Made by a program: the position numbers and the translations under genes. Below, in pieces: positions 1 through 10,393 of a stretch of 64,000 nucleotides of DNA. Position 1 is the stretch's first letter. Every line of letters starts with the position of its first letter. The notes under the pieces are model-generated. The model did no database searches, was not told the DNA's origin, and worked only from the letters and a program-made list of their open reading frames with translations. Source of the DNA: an uncultured Aquitalea sp. (lineage in GTDB: Bacteria; Pseudomonadota; Gammaproteobacteria; Burkholderiales; Chromobacteriaceae); assembly GCF_945957525.1 (NCBI RefSeq), contig NZ_CAMFLA010000010.1:1-64000 (forward strand), read 5' to 3'.

Positions 1-55
1 AACTCGCGACCTCAACCTTGGCAAGGTTGCGCTCTACCAACTGAGCTATTCCCGC
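1..55 (-). tRNA. tRNA-Gly (GCC), 3' part cut by window edge
   Basis: Read on the minus strand, this stretch matches the 5' acceptor arm, D arm and anticodon arm of the complete tRNA-Gly at 84-159 almost base for base, beginning GCGGGAATAGCTC. The 3' end lies outside the window. It is the second copy of a tandem pair, 28 bases downstream of the first, and is probably co-transcribed from the promoter at 216-243. Confidence 0.9.
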
Positions 56-83
56 GTCGCATGGTGTTACAGCAGTATCTGGA

Positions 84-159
84 TGGAGCGGGAAACGAGG
101 CTCGAACTCGCGACCTCAACCTTGGCAAGGTTGCGCTCTACCAACTGAGCTATTCCCGC
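84..159 (-). tRNA. tRNA-Gly (GCC)
   Basis: This is a complete 76-nt cloverleaf on the minus strand. The acceptor stem GCGGGAA pairs with TTCCCGC, the anticodon loop is TTGCCAA (anticodon GCC), the T loop is TTCGAAT-like, and the 3' CCA is encoded. Glycine tRNA genes downstream of uvrC-pgsA are a common proteobacterial arrangement. Confidence 0.97.
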
Positions 160-215
160 ATACACACTGCTACTGCTTTCTTTCGCTGCCACCAAGTGGC
201 GTCGAGAGAGTGCGA

Positions 216-243
216 ATTATAAGGGTTTCTGGCCCCCTGTCAA
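216..243 (-). promoter_or_regulatory. Consensus sigma-70 promoter for the tRNA-Gly pair
   Basis: On the minus strand there is TTGACA (243-238), a 16-bp spacer and TATAAT (221-216). Both hexamers are perfect. The start would fall near 209, about 50 bases before the first tRNA-Gly. The -35 box sits just past the pgsA stop codon, so the tRNAs can be transcribed strongly and independently of uvrC-pgsA. Confidence 0.85.
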
Positions 244-247
244 CTGC

Positions 248-829
248 TCACACATCAATTTTTTTACCGGAAAACTGCTGCGCCGCCATGCGCAGATAGT
301 AAACCATTGACCACAAAGTCAAAACCACCGCCACGTACATGCAAAGATTGCCCAGCTCCCGCGTCAACACGCCGGGAATCAACGGGCCATCGTACAGCAA
401 CAGCAAGATAGCCAGCATTTGCGCCGTCGTTTTCAGCTTGCCGATATAGGCGACTGCCACGCTACTGCGGCTGCCCATGCCTGCCATCCACTCGCGCAGC
501 GCTGAAATGGTGATTTCGCGGCCGATAATGATCATGGCCATCCAGCCCGGCGTACGGGCCAGTTCCACCAGCAGAATGAGCGCGGCGGCAACGATCAGCT
601 TGTCCGCCACGGGATCGAGAAACGCGCCGAAGGCGGAAGTCTGCCCCAGCTTTCGCGCCAGAAAACCATCCAGCCAGTCAGTCCAGGCCGCCAACAGGAA
701 AATGAAGGCGCCCAGCGAATTGCGGCTATGCGCCAGCAGTACGCTGTCCGGCAAGAAGAACACCGCCACGCAGATGGGTATCAGGGCAACCCTGAGCCAG
801 GTCAGGAATATGGGCAAGTTGAAGGGCAT
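248..829 (-). CDS. pgsA: CDP-diacylglycerol--glycerol-3-phosphate 3-phosphatidyltransferase
   Basis: PgsA makes phosphatidylglycerol phosphate, the committed step to phosphatidylglycerol and cardiolipin, in the inner membrane. The 193-residue protein carries the CDP-alcohol phosphotransferase signature: D54-G55, A58-R59, G68, D72 and D76. It has several hydrophobic segments, starting with residues 10-26. I chose the ATG at 829 because the family N-terminus (MPFNLPIFLTWLR) begins there; the reading frame continues upstream but overlaps uvrC. It follows uvrC by 25 bases, so the two are probably one transcript. No strong ribosome binding site precedes the start, which suggests translation partly coupled to uvrC. 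Confidence 0.93.
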   Translation of the reverse strand: MPFNLPIFLTWLRVALIPICVAVFFLPDSVLLAHSRNSLGAFIFLLAAWTDWLDGFLARKLGQTSAFGAFLDPVADKLIVAAALILLVELARTPGWMAMIIIGREITISALREWMAGMGSRSSVAVAYIGKLKTTAQMLAILLLLYDGPLIPGVLTRELGNLCMYVAVVLTLWSMVYYLRMAAQQFSGKKIDV

Positions 830-854
830 TGGGTCGGTCTTGTTATGAACGTTG

Positions 855-2656
855 TCAGTGCAGTGCGTTGTAGATTTTTTCCGCCAGCGTCCGGCTGATG
901 CCTTCCAGCTGGGCCAGGTCGTCCACACTGGCCGCCGCCACCCCGCGCAAACCGCCAAAGCGCAACAAGAGCTGCTGGCGACGCTTGGCGCCGATGCCGG
1001 GAATATCCTCCAGCGTCGAGGTGGTGCGCGCCTTGGCGCGCTTGGCGCGGTGGCCGGTAATGGCGAAACGGTGCGATTCGTCGCGTATGGTCTGGATTAA
1101 ATGCAGCGCGGGATGGTCGCTGCGCAATTGTAGCGTTTTTTGCTGGAAGGGGAGGATCAGCGTTTCCAGACCTGGCTTGCGCTCCTCGCCCTTGGCCACG
1201 CCGATGATGGGCAGCTGGATGCCCAGCTCGGCAAACACCTCCACCGCGACACCCACTTGGCCCTTGCCGCCGTCGATCAATACCGCGTCCGGCATCACGC
1301 CCTCGCCTTCGGCCAACTTGCCATAGCGGCGCGTCAACACCTCGCGCATGGCGGCGTAATCGTCGCCGGCTTTGGCGGTAGTGATGTTGAAGCGCCGGTA
1401 TTGCGAAGGCTGCATGGCCTCTTTGTCGTATACCACGCAGGAAGCCACTGTAGCCTCGCCCATGGTGTGACTGATGTCGAAGCATTCCAGCCGCTCCACC
1501 CCCTCCAGCTCCAGCGCTTCATTCAGCTGCTGCAAACGGTGACGTTGCGTGGCCTTGCTGCTCTGTCGCTGCGCCAAGGCCAGCATGGCGTTCTTTTCCG
1601 CCATTTCCAGCCAGACGCGGCGTTCGCCAATGGCATTGGACACCAGCAGCACTTTGCGCTCGGCCTGTTCTTCAAGATAGGTTTTGAGCACGTCCGACAC
1701 GGGATGATTGATGACGATCACCGGCGGCACCGGCGCACCCAGATAATGTTGCGACAGGAAGGCATCCAGGTTGGCCGAAGCGTCGCCTTCCTCCCCGCCC
1801 TGCGGGAAGAAACTCTTGTCGCCCAAATGCCTGCCGCCGCGCACCATCACCAGATTGACGCAAGCCATGCCTTCGCTGATCACCACGGCAGCTACATCCA
1901 CGTCCTGCTGACTGGAGTTACTGGAAACAAACTGTTTTTCCTGCACGCGGCTGAGCGCCTGGATCTGGTCGCGCAGTTCTGCGGCTTGCTCGAACGCCAT
2001 AGACTCTGCCGCCGCCATCATGCGCGCCGTGAGATCGTCGATCAGTTCGCTTTGCTTGCCCTGCAGGAAGGACACCGCACTGGCGACATCCTTGGCATAT
2101 TCCTCGCGCGACACTTCATCCACACACGGGCCGCTGCAACGACGAATCTGAAACAGCAAGCAAGGGCGCGAGCGGTTGGAGTACACCGAGTCTTCACAGG
2201 TGCGCAGGCGGAATACCTTTTGCAGGATCTGGATGCTTTCCCGCACGGCGTAGCCATTGGGATAAGGGCCGAAATACTGGTGGGGCTTTTTGAGTTCGCC
2301 CCGGTAGTAGGCCATGCGCGGGAAGTCATGCCCGGACAACATCAGATAAGGGTAGGACTTGTCGTCCCGAAACAAGATGTTGTACTTGGGCGACAGCGCC
2401 TTGATCAGGTTGTTTTCCAGAATCAGCGCCTCCGCCTCGGAGCGCGTGACCGTAGTCTCGATGCTGGCCACCTGTTTCACCATCAGGCGAATGCGCGGGG
2501 AGAGGTCGTTTTTCTGGAAATAAGAGCTGACGCGACGCTTGAGGTCCACCGCCTTGCCCACATAAAGCACATTGCCCGACGTATCGAGCATGCGATAGAC
2601 GCCGGGCAAATTGGGAAGACCGGCTAGCACCGGCCTGGGATCAAAAACCGCTGGAC

Positions 2657-2669
<13 letters not shown>
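855..2669 (-). CDS. uvrC: UvrABC excinuclease subunit C
   Basis: UvrC makes the dual incision in nucleotide excision repair with UvrB. The 604-residue length is normal. In order there is an N-terminal GIY-YIG nuclease (GVYRML and [11 protein letters not shown], about residues 24-45), a Cys-rich segment (about 165-185), a UvrB-binding UVR segment (about 205-240), an RNase H-like endonuclease region with CFDISH and DGGKGQ, and C-terminal helix-hairpin-helix repeats ([15 protein letters not shown]). The GTG at 2669 overlaps the end of the DUF4124 gene by 13 bases. A second GTG at 2660 forms a GTGA stop-start overlap and could be the true start. An uptake-like word lies inside the gene at 1308-1317. 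Confidence 0.96.
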
Positions 2670-4689
<2,020 letters not shown>

Positions 4690-4713
4690 GCGCCGCGCCC
4701 TTCGGCAAACCGG

Positions 4714-4742
4714 AAGCCCGCCTCTCAGGAGACGGGCTTTTT
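4714..4742 (+). terminator. Rho-independent terminator of guaB
   Basis: AAGCCCG (4714-4720) pairs with CGGGCTT (4733-4739), with an extra inner TCT/AGA pairing, and is followed by a T run. It lies 25 bases after the guaB stop. Confidence 0.85.
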
Positions 4743-5027
4743 CTTTGGCTGTCCGCCGGCGCGCCCCACATCTGCAAGGACAACACCTGCGCAATGGCCG
4801 GCGATAAACCGCACGGGACAACACTGCCATTCGCCCCCTCCCCATCTCCCTAAGCCCGCCTCAGGTCAATCCCCCTCCGCCTAGGGCACTATGCGCCCAC
4901 TGCGTCAGTGGTGCCTGATGACGGCAATCCGGCCAGTTAACCGCCACATTCATACCTGCCTTATATCTGTGCAACATGGCACTCGCTAATTTTGAGCCTC
5001 CGCCCTTCTCAACCATGAAGAACGTCC
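4743..5027. other. Gap between guaB terminator and decayed amidohydrolase
   Basis: Together with the terminator this makes 338 bases without an intact gene. I see no convincing coding frame, RNA gene or strong promoter. It presumably held the control region of the now-broken amidohydrolase gene that follows. Confidence 0.5.
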
Positions 5028-6202
5028 ATGCCGCTCAATCTGCCATTTCCGCCCGAAATCCAACAGGCCCTCGCCGAATTCACCGGCATCCGGCAGCAAA
5101 TTCACGCGTCTCCCGAACTGAAATTCGAGGAAAAACGCACCAGCGAACTGGTGACCGCCAGGCTGCGCGAATGGGGGGATGCCAGCACCGGTGTTGGTAA
5201 AACCGGGGTGGCGGGCAGCTTGAGTCTTGGCCACGGCAAGAAGCGCATTAGCATGCGCGCCGATATGGTGTCCTACCCATCCAGGAGGCCACGCACCTAC
5301 CCTATTCCAGCCGGCGCGACGGCAAGATGCACGCCTGCGGCCATGACGGTCATACCGCCATTTTGCTGGCCGCCGCGCCTTACCTGGCTGAAACCCGACG
5401 CTTCAACGGCACGGTGCGGGTGATCTTCCAGCAGGCGGAAGAAGGCTTGGGCGACACGCAAGCCATGCTGCAAGACGGTCTGTTTCGACACTTTCCCTGC
5501 GATGCGATCTTCGGCCTGAACAATACGCCGGGCTTTCCGGTAGGACAGGCGCTGCTGAAAAGCGGGCCGATGGCCGCCTCATCCGATGCGCTGAGCATCA
5601 AGCTCACCGGCACGGGCGCCCACGGCGCCATGCCTTATCTGGGCCGCGATCCCATCGTCGCCGCCATCGTGATGGCACTGCAAACCATCGTCAGCCGCAA
5701 CCTCAATGCCACCGAATCCGGCGTCATCAGCGTGGGCATGCTGCATGCCGGCTCGGCCCACAATGTGATACCGGAAACAGCGGAGCTGGAGTTGAGCATC
5801 CGTGCGCTCAGCAGCGCTGCCAAGGACACGCTCAAAAAAATCTACAGACGCTGGTAACGCAGCAGGCGGCCAGTTTGGGCATGTCGGCAGAGCTCAGCTA
5901 ACGCGAGTTGATGCCGGTGCTGGTGAACAGCGAAGCGGAAACCAGGTTGGCGGCCGAGGTTTGCCGAAGCCTGCTTGCTGGGCGAAGAGCAGGTCATCAT
6001 GTCGCCGGTGGGCATGATGGGCAGCGAGGGCTTCGCTTACATGCTGGAGCACGTGCCCGGCTGCTACCTGCTGATCGGCAACGGCATGGAGGGGCACGGC
6101 GGCGGCACCGTTCACAACCCGGGCCATGACTTCAACGACGCCACGCTACCGGTGGGCGCGTCCATCTGGGCGCGGCTGGTGGAGCGCTTCCTCCCCCTTT
6201 GA
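5028..6202 (+). pseudogene. Broken M20-family amidohydrolase (hippurate hydrolase-like)
   Basis: Three frames together spell one M20D-type metallo-amidohydrolase. The first part (5028 to about 5270) reads IRQQIHASPELKFEEKRTSE to MRAD. The second (about 5278-5835) reads IQEATHLPYSS, then MHACGHDGHTA with the metal ligands, then TGTGAHGAMP. The third (about 5971-6202) reads LGEEQVIMSPVGMMGSEGF to GHGGGTVHNPGHDF. Frame breaks fall near 5270, in an A-run near 5835 and near 5971, and there is an in-frame TAA at 5899-5901. All family motifs survive, so inactivation is probably recent. Sequencing error could explain one break but hardly all four lesions. Confidence 0.85.
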
Positions 6203-6253
6203 CAGGTCCCTCTCCGGCACACTCCTCTCAACCTCACCTCGCGAGGCCCGAGC

Positions 6254-6496
6254 ATGAACAAATCGCTGGAACCTGTCTTGCCGGCCACCGCCTGCAACTG
6301 ATCGCGCACTGAAGGCAGCCGCGCCACCGGCCTGTCGGTCATTTACACCACCGGCGTCACGGTGTTTGGCGGCTTTGCCCCCTACTTCGTCAGCAAGCTG
6401 ATCAGCCTCACCGGCAACGCCATGGCCCCCAGCTGGTATTTGATGTTCTGCGGCGTCGCCAGCTTGCTGGCTTTCCCTGAAGAACGGCTGGATTGA
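6254..6496 (+). pseudogene. Remnant of an MHS-type MFS transporter (ends only)
   Basis: An ATG at 6254 opens 15 codons (MNKSLEPV to ACN) and a stop at 6299. In the same frame directly after, codons 6302-6493 spell a typical C-terminus of a metabolite:H+ symporter: GLSVIYTTGVTVFGGFAPYF, then APSWYLMFCGVASLL, ending at TGA 6494-6496. The roughly 350 central residues of such a protein are missing, which looks like an internal deletion. It sits directly behind the broken M20 amidohydrolase, so an uptake-and-hydrolysis pair seems to have been lost together. Confidence 0.7.
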
Positions 6497-6520
6497 CAGA
6501 GGCTGACGACACCGCCTGAA

Positions 6521-7378
6521 TCAGGCCAATGCCAGCATCAAGCGCGTGCGCAGATCCTTGGGGGCGGTGTCATAGGGCGAATTCAGATACTCCTCCACGC
6601 AAGGCACATTGGCCGGCACCTTGCCGCTATGGGGCAACCAGTGCCGGTACAGCCAGTCCCAGGTGGTTTTCAGCTCGGCATAAGGGCCAAGATGCAGGGC
6701 GCAGGCGTAATGCCCCGCCGGAATCTCTCCCCATTCGAAATTGTCCGGCAATGCCTTGTCCGCCCACGCATCCGGCGCGGTAAGGCAAGCAATGGATTGC
6801 AACTCCGCTTCCGGCATCTGATCCGGGTCGCTGAGAAACAGGGCAAACGCACGGCTATGCGCCACATTCTCCGGCCCCAGCAGCGCCTGCAAGGCGTCAA
6901 AAGCCTTGCCGATATCCATATACGCGCCACGGTGGCGGCGCATCAGCACGCGCAGCTCCTGTTCCATGTACATTTCACTCACTTCATGCATGACGGTCTC
7001 CCGGTTTAGCCCGGCCTGTGCGACCCGGCGTTTGCGATAACGCCCCGGCGTCTCGCCATAGGCAAGACCGAATGCCCGGACAAAAGCCGCGCTGCTGCTG
7101 TACCCGGCCCGCAGCGCCACTCGAGGCAAGGGCAACACGCTGCGCTCCAGATCACGCGCGGCGCGGTGCAGCAGCAGCCGCTGCCGGGTTTCCGCCACGG
7201 TCTCACCCATCAGGCCGTGATAGACCCGGTGAAAGTGATAAGGAGACAGGCAAGCCTCTTCGGCCAGGCGCTCCAGCGACACCGATGCGTCCAGATGCCG
7301 CCACAGGTAGTCCAGCGCCGGCAGCATGCGCCGCAGATACGGCGACTCCGGTCCTCTTTGGCGATAGGGCGTTTTCAT
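6521..7378 (-). CDS. AraC-family regulator with GyrI-like effector domain
   Basis: This 285-residue protein has an N-terminal AraC-type double helix-turn-helix (about residues 15-120: SLERLAEEACLSPYHFHRVYH, then GYSSSAAFVRAFGLAYGETPGRYR). A C-terminal GyrI/Rob-like ligand-binding domain (about 130-285) ends in the usual CVEEYLNSP signature. Proteins of this order sense small amphipathic compounds and control export or stress genes. The target is not evident: upstream lies the LysR gene on the same strand 28 bases away, and downstream the transporter remnant. Confidence 0.9.
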   Translation of the reverse strand: MKTPYRQRGPESPYLRRMLPALDYLWRHLDASVSLERLAEEACLSPYHFHRVYHGLMGETVAETRQRLLLHRAARDLERSVLPLPRVALRAGYSSSAAFVRAFGLAYGETPGRYRKRRVAQAGLNRETVMHEVSEMYMEQELRVLMRRHRGAYMDIGKAFDALQALLGPENVAHSRAFALFLSDPDQMPEAELQSIACLTAPDAWADKALPDNFEWGEIPAGHYACALHLGPYAELKTTWDWLYRHWLPHSGKVPANVPCVEEYLNSPYDTAPKDLRTRLMLALA

Positions 7379-7406
7379 GCGTACAGCTTATCCGGAAGAA
7401 ATTGAT

Positions 7407-8315
7407 TCAGTTTGCGCTATTGCCCGGCTGCTGTAGCAGCAGCCATTGGTATTCCTGGCACAGCGCCACCACGAAATCCCACACCACGCGATAACGCAGG
7501 GTGCGGCGGATATCTCCGCGGCCGCTAATCCAGTAAGAACGTTGAATGCGGATATCGGGCAGGATCTGCGTCAGCCTCGGGTCGTCATGGGTCATGAAGT
7601 TGGGCAACACGGCAATGCCGCCACCCGCCAGCGCGGCCTGCTGCTGCGCCACCACGCTGGTGGAGCGCAAATGCAGATTGGGCTGACGACACAGGCCCTG
7701 ATGAAACATCAATTCGCGCGAGAACAACAAATCATCCACATAGCCGATGATGGGATGACCGGACAGATCGTCCCGCTCAACGATGGGCGCCTGAGCCGCC
7801 AACCAGGCCGGGGCAGCGTACAGGCCCAGACAGTAGTCCGTCAGCTTGCGCGTCACCACCATATTCACCTGCGGCCGCTCCAGCGATATGGCGATGTCGG
7901 CCTCGCGGTTGGTGATGCTGACAAAGCGGGGCACCGCGATCAGATCCACCTCCAGCGCAGGATAGAGCGCCATCAGCCTGGGCAGGTGGCGCGCCAGAAA
8001 CCAGGCGCCTATGCCTTCCGGTGCGCCCAGGCGCACTTGGCCCGACACTTCTGCATGCCCCACCTTGGCTTCGTCCAGCATGTGGCTGGCGGTATTTTCC
8101 ATCGCCTCGGCCAAGGGCAGCAATTGCCGGCCGATGGCGGTCAGGGTGTAACCGTCGCTGTGCTGGACAAACAAGGGCTGACCCACACTGACTTCCAAGG
8201 CCTCGATATGCCGGGCCACCGTCGCATGGGCCGTACCGAGTTGCCTGGCGGCGCTCAGCAGCTTGCCGCTGCGGTGCAAGGCCAGAAAGTAGCGAATGTC
8301 ATTCCAGTCAAACAT
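7407..8315 (-). CDS. LysR-family transcriptional regulator
   Basis: This 302-residue LysR protein starts with the winged helix-turn-helix (MFDWNDIRYFLALHRSGKLL, then AARQLGTAHATVARHIEALE), followed by a periplasmic-binding-like effector domain from about residue 90. The form MFDWNDIRYFL is typical of the subgroup resembling GcvA/AmpR-like orphans. I chose the ATG at 8315 because GCAGGAG lies nine bases upstream. It is divergent from the GMC oxidoreductase-transporter pair across 266 bases, so that pair is its most likely target. That is inference from layout. Confidence 0.9.
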   Translation of the reverse strand: MFDWNDIRYFLALHRSGKLLSAARQLGTAHATVARHIEALEVSVGQPLFVQHSDGYTLTAIGRQLLPLAEAMENTASHMLDEAKVGHAEVSGQVRLGAPEGIGAWFLARHLPRLMALYPALEVDLIAVPRFVSITNREADIAISLERPQVNMVVTRKLTDYCLGLYAAPAWLAAQAPIVERDDLSGHPIIGYVDDLLFSRELMFHQGLCRQPNLHLRSTSVVAQQQAALAGGGIAVLPNFMTHDDPRLTQILPDIRIQRSYWISGRGDIRRTLRYRVVWDFVVALCQEYQWLLLQQPGNSAN

Positions 8316-8581
8316 GCAACACTCCTGCAAAAACGGATAGTGAACCAGCCATGCGCCGGCACGGTTGCGCATGCTGCGCCGCGGGGCGGCTGCAAGCCGC
8401 TTCCGCTGGCGCAATGCCCCGCCGGCACGACGGTTTATTGTGCAAGCGCACACGATAGATCAAACGCTTGCGGGCGCGGCTGTTCAAAAATTAACACAAG
8501 CTGTTACGACACGGGCATTTTCTGCTCGCCTTGCAAAGCTCTAGTCTGAGCCGGTCTTGCGGATACTTCAGGAGGAGCGGC

Positions 8582-10267
8582 ATGCCGGCAGCGCAGTGCG
8601 GAGAGTTTGATTACATCATCGTCGGCGCGGGCAGCGCCGGCTGCCTGCTTGCCAACAGGCTTTCGGCCAACCCCGGTCACCGCGTACTGCTGCTGGAGGC
8701 CGGCGGCGAAGACAACTACCCCTGGATTCACATCCCGGTGGGCTACCTGCGCTGCATCGGCAACCCGCGCACCGACTGGTGTCTGAAAACCGCTCCCGAG
8801 CCCGGGCTGGGCGGCCGCAGCCTCAACTATCCGCGCGGCAAGGTGCTGGGCGGTTGTTCGTCCATCAACGGCATGATCTACATGCGCGGCCAGGCGGCCG
8901 ATTACGACCGCTGGGCGGCGGCCGGCAACGCCGGTTGGAGCTGGCGCGAGGTGCTGCCTGATTTCATCGCCATGGAGCACCATTTCGACCCCGCCCGGGC
9001 CTTGCACGGGCACCAGGGCGAATGGCGCGTTGAGGCGCAGCGACTGTCCTGGGACATTCTGGAAGCCTTCCGCGCGGCGGCCGCGCAAACCGGGATCGCG
9101 CCGGTGGACGACTTCAATCAGGGCGACAATGCCGGTTGCGGCTATTTCGAGGTAAACCAGAAACAGGGCGTGCGCTGGAACAGCGCCAAAGCCTTTCTGC
9201 ACCCGGTACGCCAGCGCGCCAACCTGACCGTGCTGACCAGTGCGGAGGCGGAACGCCTGCTGATGCGCGAGCGTCGCGTGGAAGGTGTCGCCTTCATCCG
9301 CCACGGCCAGCGCGTAGAAGCGCGGGTGCGGCGCGAGGTAGTGCTGGCCTCCGGCGCCATCGGCAGCCCGCTGCTGTTGCAACGCTCGGGCATCGGCGAT
9401 CCGGATGCCTTGCGCGCCTGCGGCATTGCGCCGGCGCACGCGCTGCCCGGCGTGGGCAAAAACCTGCAGGACCATTTGCAGCTGCGACTGGTCTACCGCC
9501 TCAACGACAAGGCCCGCACGCTCAATCAGCTGGCGCACAGCTGGCGGGGCAAGCTCGGCATGGCCTGGGATTACGCCCTGCATCGGCGCGGACCGCTGGC
9601 CATGGCGCCCAGCCAGTTGGGCGCCTTCGCAAAATCCTCGCCCGAGCAGCCTTCGGCCAACCTTGAATACCATGTGCAGCCGCTGTCGCTGGATCGCTTC
9701 GGCGAGCCGCTGCACCGCTTCCCGGCCTTCACCGCCTCCGTCTGCGACCTGCGCCCGCAAAGCCGGGGCGAAGTGGGCCTTGGCGGCCCCGCACTGACCG
9801 ACGCGCCGCGCATCCAGCCGCGCTATCTCAGCCATCCGGATGACCTGCGCGTGGCGTCGGACGCCATCCGGCTGACGCGCCGCATCGTCGCCGCGCCGGC
9901 GCTGGCCGCCTACCAGCCGCAGGAATACAAGCCCGGCCCCGGCTACGAAAGCGAAGCGCAGCTGCACGCGGCGGCCGGCGAGATCGGCACCACCATCTTC
10001 CATCCGGTTGGCACCTGCAAGATGGGCGGCGACGCCATGGCGGTGGTGGATGAACGACTGCGCGTGCGCGGCCTGCGCGGACTGCGCGTGGCGGACGCTT
10101 CCATCATGCCCTTCATTACCTCGGGCAATACCAACTCGCCCACGCTGATGATTGCGGAAAAGGCCGCGCGCATGTTGGCCGAAGACGCCATTAATGACAC
10201 CACAAGACCGGCTTCCAGGCCGGCGGACACCATAAAAGCAGCCAACAAAAACCAGTTTCACGACTGA
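8582..10267 (+). CDS. GMC-family FAD oxidoreductase (choline dehydrogenase-like)
   Basis: This 561-residue flavoprotein has the N-terminal FAD-binding fold (YIIVGAGSAGCLLANRL, about residues 10-27), GMC signature 1 (GKVLGGCSSINGMIYMRG), signature 2 (ASGAIGSPLLLQRSGIG) and the C-terminal active-site region (FHPVGTCKMG, then ITSGNTNSPTLMIAE). Such enzymes oxidise alcohols; the exact substrate cannot be read from sequence. The ATG at 8582 follows a strong GGAGGAG. An MHS transporter begins 126 bases downstream on the same strand and may import the substrate. Two uptake-like words lie inside it (8662, 9652) and a third near its end (10174). Confidence 0.9.
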   Translation: MPAAQCGEFDYIIVGAGSAGCLLANRLSANPGHRVLLLEAGGEDNYPWIHIPVGYLRCIGNPRTDWCLKTAPEPGLGGRSLNYPRGKVLGGCSSINGMIYMRGQAADYDRWAAAGNAGWSWREVLPDFIAMEHHFDPARALHGHQGEWRVEAQRLSWDILEAFRAAAAQTGIAPVDDFNQGDNAGCGYFEVNQKQGVRWNSAKAFLHPVRQRANLTVLTSAEAERLLMRERRVEGVAFIRHGQRVEARVRREVVLASGAIGSPLLLQRSGIGDPDALRACGIAPAHALPGVGKNLQDHLQLRLVYRLNDKARTLNQLAHSWRGKLGMAWDYALHRRGPLAMAPSQLGAFAKSSPEQPSANLEYHVQPLSLDRFGEPLHRFPAFTASVCDLRPQSRGEVGLGGPALTDAPRIQPRYLSHPDDLRVASDAIRLTRRIVAAPALAAYQPQEYKPGPGYESEAQLHAAAGEIGTTIFHPVGTCKMGGDAMAVVDERLRVRGLRGLRVADASIMPFITSGNTNSPTLMIAEKAARMLAEDAINDTTRPASRPADTIKAANKNQFHD

Positions 10268-10393
10268 GGCAAGGCGCGCCGACGCATGCAGCGCATTGAG
10301 TACGACCAGGCGCGCAACGCCGCAACAGGATTTTTGTTGGCCGCTCTTAGCCGTGCCAAGCGGCATCGACCGCACACACAAGGAGAGACAAGC

